NCBI RefSeq assembly: GCF_964199755.1
Contig: NC_133917.1
Location: 3,231,501 to 3,295,500 of the forward strand
Source of the DNA: Larus michahellis
Taxonomy: Eukaryota > Chordata > Aves > Charadriiformes > Laridae
Direction: 5' to 3'
DNA length: 64,000 nt
Below, piece by piece: positions 22,346 through 32,459 of the stretch. Each line of letters begins with the position of its first letter. Position 1 is the stretch's first letter. A program made the position numbers and the translations under genes. Below the pieces are notes generated by a model. It saw only the letters and a program-made list of their open reading frames with translations. It was not told where the DNA came from and ran no database searches.

Positions 22346-22539
22346 CGCCCGGCTGAGAGCCTGCGCTGCCCCCTCCCAGCCCTCCCTCCCCCGGATTTTT
22401 CAGCCCTGGGAGGGGGGAGGATGCAGCAGGGGACAGGAGGGACATGGGAGGGATATTACAGGGGTGGGGGTGTGGGGAGGGGGCATTAAAGGTTGGGGGT
22501 GGGGGGGATGTTGCAGCCAGGGGAAGGACAGAGCCTCAG

Positions 22540-22960
22540 TCGTCCCCCCCCCCCCATTAGGGGTGAAGGGGGGAGCCCATTGTGCCCCCTCCCCTCGTTA
22601 GGGGTGATGGGGGGGGGTCCCAGATGTACCCCCTCCCCTCATTAGGGGAGAAGGGGGGCTCCAGGTGAGGCCCCCTCCCCTCATTAGGGGTGATGGGGGG
22701 GGTGTCCATTGTGCTCCCTCCCCTCATTAGGGCTGTTGGGGGGTCCAGGTGTGCCCCTTTCTTCAGTAAGGGTGATGGGGGGGGGTCCAGGTGTGCCCTC
22801 CCCCGTTGGTGGTGATGGGGGGTGTGTGTGTGTGGGGGGGGTGTGTGTGTGTGTGTGTGTGTCCATTTGTGCCCCTTCCCACCTTAGGGATGATGGGGAG
22901 ATCCAGGTGTGCCCCCATCTTGTTGGGGTGATGGGGGGGGTCTGGCTGTGCCCCCCCCCC
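22540..22960. repeat. Minisatellite, ~60 bp unit, with internal (TG)n
   Basis: Seven or so imperfect copies of a unit resembling CCCCTCATTAGGGGTGATGG, followed by G runs and a TCCAGGTGTGCCCC-like block. Between about 22820 and 22862 the array is interrupted by a TG microsatellite. It lies just past the FIGNL2 3' end. Confidence 0.88.
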
Positions 22961-23250
22961 CCGCCCAGCAGGGGCCACGAGGGGGGTTTTGCCAGCGCTG
23001 CCAGGCTGGGGGCTCTGCGCTCCGGTGTCTGGCCGGGGTTTGGTGCTGGGTTCGTTCCCTCTTTGCCACTTGGGTTGAATTTTTAGCTTTTTGAAGCTGC
23101 ACTGCTTGCACCCGTACTGCTGCCCCCGCCCCCCCCCCCGCCCCCCCTTCTCCAAGTTGCACATAATTCGTGAATTATGGAGTGTTTATCTGTTTATCAG
23201 GAGGTTTGTGACATCCTCGTCCCGGTTTCTTTTTTGTGTGTGCGGGTGTG

Positions 23251-23347
23251 TGTCGTGGTTTCACTCCGGCTGGCAGCCGAGCCCCCTGCAGCCGCCCGCT
23301 CACCCCCCGGTTTGGACGGGGGAGAGAATCGGAAGGGTGGAAGCGAG
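23251..23347 (+). mobile_element. Avian solo LTR, left part
   Basis: It begins TGTCGTGGTTTCACTCCGGC and continues through GGGGGAGAGAATCGGAAGGG. This matches the start of a widespread avian endogenous-retroviral LTR that I recognise from its TGTCGTGGTTTAACCCC-like opening. It stops abruptly at 23347, where CR1 sequence starts. The rest of the LTR resumes at 28866. Confidence 0.75.
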
Positions 23348-23779
23348 CGACTCTCGCCGACGAGACCAGCTCCAGGTAAGTCCATAACCGGGGAAGAGAA
23401 TCGCGGCAAAAAAGGCCGGCTGGGGGCTCGTTTTTGGGGCTCTTCGAAGCTGGGAAAAGCGGCCAGCCTGAGATGGTCCCCGGCAGCTCCGTGGGGCAGA
23501 GCCAGCAGATCTAAACGAGGTGTAAATTCCCCTCCCTGCCTCCCCCCCACAGAAGACGCCTTTCGGGAGCACCCACAAGCGGTGAGCGCCATCGGCAGTC
23601 GTCCCGCTCTCCAAGGGGCTCAGGAGCTCAGCTGTGGCTCCCACCCGGGAGAAGAAGGCTGTCCGCTCGGCCTCAGCCAGAACGGTGTGGGAACCGGGAC
23701 CGAGCGCCCGCAGACACGCAGCCACCCCGGTCACCGGCTGCAGGGAGCGCTGGAGCCTTTCACCGGCAACGGGACGCGG

Positions 23780-23937
23780 CTGTGGGAACTGCCCCGTACG
23801 TTGCGAACAGGTAAATGACGTGCTCAGGCTGGTGGCGGAGCTGCGAGAGGAAACTGGAAGGTTAAGAAGCTTCCGGGAGGCTGAGGAAGAAATAGACTGG
23901 TGGAGCCAGGCTCTGCCCTCCTTGGAACCGAGGGTTG
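23780..23937 (+). pseudogene. CR1 ORF1, N-terminal coiled-coil part
   Basis: The frame encodes a heptad-like stretch including QVNDVLRLVAELREETGRL and [17 protein letters not shown], typical of the CR1 ORF1 amino end, which is thought to bind RNA and multimerise. It is cut off by the nested CR1 that starts near 23938. The continuation lies after 24943. Confidence 0.7.
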
Positions 23938-24943
23938 AGTTGGAGGCCTGTAACCAGTGGTGTCCCCCAGGGGTCAACACTTGGGCCAGTATCGTTTAAC
24001 GTATTCATCAACGACCTGGACGAGGGGACGGAGTGTATGCTCAGCAAGTTCGCTGGTGACACCAAACCGGGTGGGGTGGCTGACACCCCAGAGGGCCGTG
24101 CTGCCATCCAGCATGACCTGGACAGGCTGGAGAGTTGGGCAGAGAAGAACCTCATGAGGTTCAACAAGGACAAGCGTAGGGTCCTGCATCTGGGGAGGAA
24201 GAATGTCAGGCACCAGTATAGGTTAGGGGTGGACCTGCTGGAAAGCAGCTCTGAAGAAAAGGATCTGGGGGTCTTGGTAGACAGTAAATTATCCATGAGC
24301 AAGCAATGTGCCCTTGTCGCCAAGAAGGCCAACGGAATTCTGGGCTGCGTAGGGAAGAGTGTGGCCAGCAGGTCAAGGGAAGTCATTCTCCCCCTCTGCT
24401 CTGCACTGGTGAAGCCACAACTGGAATACTGTGTCCAGTTCTGGGCTCCCCAGTTCAAGAGAGACAGGGAACTACTGGGGAGAGTCCAGCGTAGGGTAAC
24501 AAAGATGATGAAGGGGTTGGAGCATCTCCCTTATGAGGAAAGGTTGAGAGAGCTGGGACTCTTCAGCCTGGAGAAGAGAAAGCCAAAAGGAGACCTTATT
24601 AACGTTGACAAGTATCTAAAGGGTGGGTGTAAGGAGGATGGAGCCAGACTCTTTTCAGTGGTTCCCAGTGACAGGACGAGGGGTGACGGGCACGAATTGG
24701 AATGTGGGAAGTTCTGATCGAATATGAGAAAAAACTTCTTTACGGCGAGGGTGACGGAGCCCCGGAACAGGCTGCCCGGGGAGGGTGTGGAGTCCCCTTC
24801 TCTGGGGGCTTTCGAGACCCGCCTGGATGCAGCCCTGAGCGACGTGCTCTGGGCCACCCTGCTCCGGCAGGGGGGTGGGACTGGGTGATCTCTAGAGGTC
24901 CCTTCCAACTGGGAAAAAAAAACTCCGTAAATTCTGTAATTCC
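23938..24943 (+). mobile_element. Nested 5'-truncated CR1 (second subfamily)
   Basis: It starts within the reverse-transcriptase frame at [13 protein letters not shown] and stays open for about 260 codons (23938-24717), covering [11 protein letters not shown], the GDTK position of the usual DD-type motif region and [10 protein letters not shown]. The 3' UTR and an AATTCTGTAATTC-type end follow. The long intact frame suggests it is younger than its host. It interrupts ORF1 of the surrounding CR1. The same subfamily is present at 34236-34640 on the other strand. Confidence 0.88.
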
Positions 24944-24949
24944 GAAACA

Positions 24950-25754
24950 GAAACAGGAGCACCCAGCAGAAAGCAACTGGGATCAAGAGGCCCCTGTACC
25001 CTGCTCCTGGCAGGCAGAAGGCAGAAGCCTAAATGAAGGGAGTGAATGGAGGTGAGTTCACAGTCGGGGCAGTGGGCAAACCCTCTCCTTGCCCCCCCAG
25101 CACCTCTGAACAACAGCTATGAGGTGCTGGACGAGGAAGGCCAGTCGAACGAGGGTGTGGATGGTGGGCAATCTACACTAGAGACATCTCCGCAGTCAGA
25201 AAGGCGTACTGCCCGTTTCATCACCACACCCACAAGGAAGAAAAGAAGGGTTGTAGTCATTGGTGACTCCATCCTGAGGGGAACTGAGGGTCCAACACGC
25301 TGGGTAGACCCTCCTCACAGGGAAGTCTGCTGTCTTCCTGGAGCCCGGGATAAGGACGTTAACTAGGAAAGTCCCTACTTTGATACAGTCCTTGGACTAT
25401 TACCCGTTACTGATTTTCCACGGAGGTGGAGATGCAGCTACAACTCGCCGACCAAGAACAATCAAAGGGGACTAGAGGGCCTTGGGAAGGGTGATGAGGG
25501 AGTCTGGGGCACAAGTCATTTTCTCCTCACTCCTTCTGGTTGCGGGTAGTGACACTGGAAGGAACAGACGCATCCAATCCATTAATACATGGCTCCATGG
25601 CTGGTGTTGCCACCACAATTTCGGGTTTTTTGACAACGGGGTGGCCTACACAGCACCGGGCTTATTGGCATCTGATGGGAAACACCTTTCTCAAAGAGGG
25701 AAGAGGGTCTTTGCCCAAGAGATTGCAGGGCTGACTGACAGGGCTTTAAACTAG
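24950..25754 (+). pseudogene. CR1 ORF1, esterase (SGNH-like) part, broken
   Basis: This continues ORF1 after the nested insertion. It contains VVVIGDSILRGTEG (the GDS nucleophile block near 25255) and, at the end, GLLASDGKHLSQRGKRVF (the Asp-x-x-His block near 25668-25710), followed by a stop at 25752-25754. Stops and frame changes near 25055, 25364 and 25480 break it. CR1 ORF1 proteins are known to carry an SGNH-family lipid-esterase domain. Confidence 0.75.
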
Positions 25755-25994
25755 ATGTGAAGCGGGAGGGGGATGATAATATTAGGCTTGTCTGTGACAA
25801 GCGGTGGGAAAACACATCAGGGTTGGAGGGACGGGGCGCTAGGAAGGGCCTTCGACCTGTTGCCCTGAGGCATGCTGGGGATGCTCCATCACAGCCAAAG
25901 TCTTACGGAGATGAGCCAGGGGCTCCTGAGGTAGTCCAAGTCATCAGGGAAACACCCGAGAAACACCCCAAGGGGTGCTCCTCTAAGAAGGTGT

Positions 25995-28540
25995 CAGCCA
26001 ACAGCCCGGCTGAGGTGCCTCTACAGGAATGCACGCAGCATGGGCAACAAACGGGAGGAGTTGGAAGCTACCGTGCTGCTGGAAGGCTACAACAGAGTGG
26101 CCATTACTGAAACCTTGTGGGACGAATCCTTTGACTGGAACGTGGCTATCAATGGCTACAGGCTGTTCAGAAGGGACAGGTGAGGAAGGAGGGGCAGAGG
26201 CGTTGCCCTCTATGTTAAGGACCGGATAGAGTGTGAAGACATGTCCCTAAAGAACAGCCAAGAGGAAGTCGAAAGCTTATGGGTAGGAATTAGAGGCCGA
26301 GGCAACATGGGGAACCTTGTGGTTGGTGTCTACTCCAGGCTGCCTGATGAAGGGGAACCTGCTGATGAAGCCTTCTTCCTCCAGCTACAGGAGGCATCAC
26401 GCTTGAAGGCTCTTGTCCTGCTGGGGGACTTCTGCCACCCCGACATCTGCTAGAAAAGTGACACGGCGAGCTGTAGACGATCCAGGAGGTTCCTGGACTG
26501 CCTGGATGATAATTTCCAAAGACAGGAAACAGACAGCCCTGTCCGAGGGGATGCCATACTGCACCTCATAGTCACCAATGCCCGTGAGCTCATCGGGGAT
26601 GTCAGGATTGGAGGTAGCCTGGGCTGCAGTGACCACGCACTGGTGGAGTTCACAGTCCGGAGGGATACGTGCCAGACGAGGAGCCTAATCAGGACCCTGA
26701 ATTTTAGGAAAGCAAACCTCTGGCTCTTCAAGGAGTTAGTCAATAGGACCCCTTGGGAAACGGCCCTCAGGGACAAGGGGGCAGAACAGAGCTGGCAGAT
26801 CTTCAAGGATGCTTTCCATAGAGCACAAGAGCTCCCGATCCCCAGGTGTAAGAAGTCATGTAAGAAAGGCAAGAGACAGGCATGGCTGAGCTGGGACCCA
26901 CTGGTCAAACTAAAAGGCAAGAAGGAAGTGTGCAGGCAGTTCAAGCAGCATCAGGTGTCCTGGGGAGAGTATTGGGACGCTGCCCGGGTATGTAGGGACG
27001 AGGTCAGGAAGGCCAAGCCTTGCTGAACTTGGCAAGGGATGCTAAGAATAACAAGAAGGGCTTCTATAGGTACATCAACCAGAAAAGGAAGGTCAAAGAA
27101 AGCGTGCCCTCCCTGGTGACTGAGAATGGCAAACTGGTAACAACAGACGAGGAGAAGGCTGAGGTTCTGAACAATATTTTTGCCTCAGTCTTTACTGCCA
27201 GCCTCTCTCCTCACACCTCCTGGATTGAAGGACCGCAAGACGGGGACCTGCGGGACAAAGTCCCTCCCACTATGAGTGAAGACAAGGTTCGTGACCACCT
27301 GAGGAACCTGAACATACACAAGTCTATGGGACCTGATGAGATGAACCCCAGAGTCCTGAGGGAACTGGCTGATGTAGTTGCCAAGCCTCTCTCCATGATA
27401 TTTGAAAAGTCGTGGCAGTCAGGTGAAGCCCCTGGCGACGGGAAATAGGGAAACATCGCACCCATTTTCAAAAGGGTAGAAAGGAGGACCCCGGGAACTA
27501 CCGCCCTGTCAGCCTCACCTCTGTGCCTGGGAAGGTCGTGGAGCAGACCCTCCTAGAAGCTGTGCTAAGGCACATGGAGGACAGGGAGGTGATTCGAGAC
27601 AGCCAGCATGGCTTCACCAGGGGCAAGTCCTGCCTGACCAACCTGGTGGCTTTCTACATCAGAGTGACTGCATCAGTGGACAAGGGGAGAGCTACAGACA
27701 TCATCTATCTGGAGATCTGCAAGGCCTTTGACATGGTCCCCCACAACATCCATCTCTCTACGTTGGAGAGATACGGATTTGATGGGTGGGCTGTTCGGTG
27801 GATAGGGAACTGGGTGGATGGTCGCATCCAGAGGGCAGTGGTCAATGGCTCGATGTCCAGGTGGAGAGGGGTGACAAGTGGTGTCCCTCAGGGATCTGTA
27901 CTGGGACTGGTGCAGTTCAATGTCTTCACCAATGATTCAGACAGTGGGATCAAGTGCACCCTCAGCAAGTTTTCTGATGACATCAAGTTGAGTGGCGCGG
28001 TCGATGTGCCAGAGGGACGGGATGTCATCCAGAGGGACCTGGACGAGCTGGAGAGGTGGGCCTGAGCAAACCTCATGGAGTTCAACAAGGCCAAGTGCAA
28101 GGTCCTACCCTTGGGTCGGGACAACCCCCGTTATCAATACAGGCTGGGGGATGGTGTGATAGAGAGCAGCCCTGCGGAAAAGGACTTGGGGGTCCTGGTG
28201 GATGAGACGCTGGACATGAGCCACCAATGTGTCCTTGCAGCCCAGAAGGCCAATGGCATCCTGGGCTGCATCAGGAGAACCGTGGCCAGCAGATCCAGAG
28301 AGGGGATTCTGCCCCTCTGCTCTGCTCGGGGGAGACCCCACCTGGAGTCCTGTGTCCAGCTCTGGAGCCCTCAGCACAAGAAGGACAAGGACCTGTTGGA
28401 GCGGGGCCAGAGGAGGCCCCGGAGATGTTCCAAGGGCTGGAGCCCCTCTGCTGTGGGGACAGGCTGAGAGAGCTGGGGGGGTTCAGCCTGGAGAAGAGAA
28501 GGCTCCGGGGAGACCTTCCAGCCCCTTCCAGTCCCTAAAG
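25995..28540 (+). pseudogene. CR1 ORF2 (endonuclease + reverse transcriptase), broken
   Basis: The order is as in intact CR1. The apurinic-type endonuclease start is ARSMGNKREELEATV and AITETLWDESFDW (from ~26025), then LVLLGDFCHPDIC and GCSDHALVEF. The linker follows ([20 protein letters not shown], ~27030), then the polymerase core ([36 protein letters not shown]) and the C-terminal part to about 28540. Stops at 26181, 26451, 27024, 27446, 28063 and elsewhere, plus frameshifts, inactivate it. Confidence 0.85.
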
Positions 28541-28865
28541 GGGCTCCAGGAAAGCTGGGGAGGGGCTGTTTGGAAGGGCATGGAGCGATAGGATGAGGGG
28601 CGATGGTTTAAACTAGAGCAGGGCAGGTTTAGATTAGACATTGGGAAGAAGTTCTTTCCAGTGAGGGTGGTGAGACACTGGCCCAGGTTGCCCAGAGAGG
28701 GGGTGGAGGCCCCATCCCTGGAGACATCCAAGGCCAGGCTGGATGAGGCTCTGAGCGACCTGATCTAGCTGAAGATGTCCCTGCTGACTGCAGGGGGGTT
28801 GGACTAGATGGCCTTGAGAGGTCCCTTCCAACCCAACACAGTCCATGATTCTATGATGATTCTAT

Positions 28866-29250
28866 GAAAAACTGGTGGGTTGAGATAAAGACGGTTTAAT
28901 AAATAAAGCAAAAGCCGCACACAAGCAAAGCGAACCAAGGGATCCATTCCTGGCTCCCCATGGCAGGCAGGGGGTTCAGTTGTCCCCAGGAATGCCAGGC
29001 TCCATCCCGTGGAACGGCGCCTTGGGAAGACAAATGCCATTGCTCCTGATGTCCCCCCTTCCTTCGCCTTCCCCAGCTTTACACCCCGAGCATGCCGCCG
29101 TGTGCTCTGGAACATGCCCGTGGCCAGCTGCGGTCGGCTGTCCCGGCCGTGTCCCCCCTGGCCCTGTCCCCCCTGGCCCCTGCTGCCCCCCACCTATCGC
29201 TGGTGGGGGGTGAGGAGAAGGAAGAGCTCAGCAAAAGCCAGACCCACCAG
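28866..29250 (+). mobile_element. Avian solo LTR, right part
   Basis: The LTR resumes with GGTGGGTTGAGATAAAGACG and continues through TTTAATAAATAAAGC, GGGAAGACAAATGCCATTGC, CCCAGCTTTACACCCCGAGC and a CGCTGGTGGGGGGTGAGGAG block. These follow in the same order as in complete copies of this LTR. The terminal part of the LTR is missing or too diverged past about 29250. Confidence 0.75.
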
Positions 29251-32200
29251 CGCCGCTGGGACCCCAAAGGAGGGGACACTCATCCCTGGTGCTGCCTGCA
29301 GATCCTCCCGCCTCCATCCCTGCGGGACCTGGCCATGCCACAGGGATGGATTTTTCACCCTTTGCGTCTGTTATTCATGGAAATAAGGGGAAAAGCAGCT
29401 CCCAGACTGTGGCTGCTTGTTTGTTTGTTTGTTTGTTTGTTTTCCCAAGTGCCTTGGCCAGGCCAATAAAAGTGTCCCCCCAAGGGCTCGCCCCGGTTCT
29501 GTCTCCACACCCAGTGCAGGAGTTCGTTAAGCTCATTAGTGATAGCAGGCACACAGCCCGCTGCAGAGGGGCCCTGTGGCCCGGAGCAGAAATAATTATG
29601 GCAATTAGTGCAGCGGCTTCAGGGTGTTTCAGTGGGTGGGAGGGTGAGGCACTGGGTGCCGTACCCCCATGCTGGAGGGGACGCGGTGGCATCCCTGGCT
29701 GGTGGCCGGGAGGTGCCCAGAGTCTTTGTGCTGGCGCTGGCACATCCAGAACAATGCGGCAGCTCCGGCCTTTTATCGGGACCTCTGAGGTTACGGCTCT
29801 ATGAATAAATTACTTGGTGGATGGGCTGCAGAGTCACCAGCCGGGAAAGCGGGATGAAGGCTCCCTCCTCCTCCTCCTCCTCCACCTCCTCCTCCTGCTG
29901 TGGCAGAAGGAGGCTCGGCCCCTCTCCCCTGCTGCGAGGGATGCTCTGTGCATCCCTGCTCCCAGATAGCGTGGATGCCTTCGCTTTGTCCAGCCCCACG
30001 GTGCCAGGGCAAGGTTTGGGATTGGCCTTGGCCAGCCATCGCGGCCAGCACTGGACCGTCTTGGCTTTCAGAGGGGCCTCCCGGTGTTTGTTGTTGTTGC
30101 AGTCACCGGCACAGGGTCTCTGTGAGCAAAGCCCCACGGCAGCAGGACGGGGACACCCTTGCCAGGGCTGCGCTGCACCATCCCAGCTGGTTTTCCTGCC
30201 TGGGATAACTGTGTCCGGCCACGGTCTGCCGCCCCAGCCGGGAAAACACCAGGCTTGGCCCCGGGCTGGCCCCAGCTGGGATGCGCCGGCACAGGGAGGC
30301 GAGGCGGACGCTTCCTGGTGTCTCAGGTTATTGAAACGAATTTGCAGCTGGACTCTGACCTTTTGGAGACTCGCTTCCACGAAACGCATGAAACCCGCAC
30401 ACTCTCCCCAAATCCAAGCCAAGTTCCATGTGGGAAGTCGGGCCAACGGCACCAGCATTCCTGGCATTCCTCCCCGTCCTGGCCACGTGTGCCACTCGCC
30501 GAGATGGTGGGATACACACACAAGCATGTCCCACTGCCCCGTCGGCCTGGGGCATCTGCCCTGGCCGCATCTCACACCTGGGGAGACCCGGGGGATCGGA
30601 CCCTCCCGGCACTGCCAGTGCCTCCCCGAGAGATGCTCCCCAATCCTTCGGCAGCGAGGATGGGGAGGAGCATTTCCAGTTGTGGCAGCAGCGGTGTTAG
30701 TCCCAAAATCTGCCATCCTTAGGGAGAAAACTCCCTGTCATCGGTGCAAAATTGAATATTAGAGGGATGGGGTTGGCCAAAGCCACCCGTCACCGTGGGC
30801 CCGGGTCTGCCTCTCCTGTCAGGGCGGCGGGAGAAGGGGCCCACCCTCATGTGGGGGCAGGAGTGGGGCAGCAAGGGGGTTTGCTTGGCTTAGAGTTCCC
30901 TTCTGTAGCAAGGCTCTATAAGGGTATTGAGGAAAAAGTGCTCTTGTCGGAGAAGCCTGGTGTGATGGCTGCCGTCTACAACTGGGCTTGGTGTTTTCAT
31001 GCAGAATTTGTTCATTTTTGGGTTGGGCTCTGGGCTCGTAGCCAGGGGGGTTATGTGGGAAACTGGGCAGCTCTGAGCCTGTTTGATGCCACAGTTCAGC
31101 TCTCAACAAGGCAGAGACTCCTGGAAAACCCTCCCCTCCCCTACCCGGGGAGCGGGGTAGGTATTTGCTGGGCGGTTTCCCATCCTCTCCTCATTTGCAC
31201 TCCCGAAGGAGCTGCACAAGCCCCTTCCCTCCATCCCCGTTAGCTGTCCCGGGGCAGGGTGGGATGTTTCGGAGCTGCGGTGCTGTGGCTTCCCACCCCC
31301 GGAGTGGGGCTGCCCATTGCAGGCATCTGCAAATCCTCGCGGCAGGATGAGACCCTCGGCACGGGCAGCTCGGGCAGCTTGGGTGCTCAGAGGACGGAGG
31401 GTGCCTGGAGGAACCAAATGCCCCACGGAGCTGGGAGAGGCAGGAGGCGACGACAGGATGGAGCCCCAAAATGCGAGTCCATGCAAACCTCCTGGCCGGG
31501 GAATTGCTCCTTCTCCTGCTCTTTAGTGTGTTTCCTCCAGCCCCGGTGTGGTCCCGGACATGGACCACGGCCCTGGCACAGCCGTGCAGCCCAAACCGCC
31601 GTGCTGGGGTTCTTTGGGGAGACACGGGGAAACCGCCGGTTTATTGGCACCCTGATAAACCCAGGGTGCGCCGGTGGAGCGTGGCCGGGGCTGCATTGCC
31701 ACCTCGTGGTTATGGGGTCCTCACCTGCTCCCCGAGCAGAACCGCTTGGGCCAAACCCGACTCTGCTCCGCCGATTTAGGGTGGGAGAGGGAAACGCCGG
31801 GTCCCAGCAGGGCGTGCGGAGGCTCCGTACCCCTCCGTGGGGAAGGAAAGGGGAGCTGTTGCCTTTGCCTCGGGGCCTTTGGGAGGTGGAAGAAGGTGGT
31901 GGAGACATCCCAGGGGCCATCCCCTGTCCCCCTCTTGCAAACGTGCTGTCAGGGACACAGGGACAGACCCAACTGAGCCGGGTGCCATGGCCGCAGGCAG
32001 GATGCCCTGGGCTGAGGAGGGCACGGGAAGCAAAAGCTGTTGTGCCTGGATGGACGACGGACGGACAGACATCGCTGCCAAGGGTGAAGGTGTCCCAAAG
32101 CTCCTCATAGACAGCACTAAATTTCCAGCCCTTTGGTTTGGCTCTGCTGGGAATTGAGAGACCATTTAGTCTGTCCCCATGTCCCCATGCTGCGAGCTTT

Positions 32201-32459
32201 TGGTGCCCAAACGGACTGTTTGGGAGGGATGAACTGGGGAGGGATGCCAGGAGGGATGTCGGGCTGGAGGCAAGGGGTTCAGCCATCACCATTGTCGCTG
32301 GCTGTGCTGGAGATGTCCCCAGTTGTCACTGGGTGCCCTATGACAGGGAGAGAGCCAGGCAGAGCTCCCTGGGCCACATCCTTGCTGCAGCCCCACGTGC
32401 CCCAGCATGGGGTCTTCCTACCTCCCGGTGTGTCCCCCCAGGCAGGGAGGGGACAAAAG
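29251..32459. other. Intergenic unique DNA, no supported gene
   Basis: Long frames near 29800-30760 exist on both strands but have no recognisable domain and lie in GC-rich sequence, so I do not call them. Small repeats are (TTTG)n at about 29419-29442 and (TCC)n at about 29862-29893. AT-rich, non-repetitive islands at about 29520-29610 and 29780-29830 may be regulatory. Confidence 0.4.

Larger units (their letters stand above)
23348..28865 (+). mobile_element. Near-full-length CR1 LINE inserted in the LTR
   Basis: The element includes a 5' UTR, an ORF1 with a coiled-coil start and an esterase-type domain, an endonuclease/reverse-transcriptase ORF2, and a 3' UTR ending in ATGATTCTATGATGATTC-type repeats. 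Removing the nested CR1 at about 23938-24943 leaves about 4.5 kb, the known full length of CR1. The frames carry many stops and shifts, so it is inactive. It is flanked on both sides by halves of one LTR, which fixes the order of insertion. Confidence 0.85.

Noticed and set aside
23251-29250. Complete endogenous retrovirus with gag/pol between two LTRs
   Set aside because: The two LTR pieces are consecutive parts of one LTR and everything between is CR1; no retroviral genes seen.
29799-30762. ~300-codon frames on both strands
   Set aside because: No recognised domain, GC-rich context, no splice or promoter context, mutual overlap.
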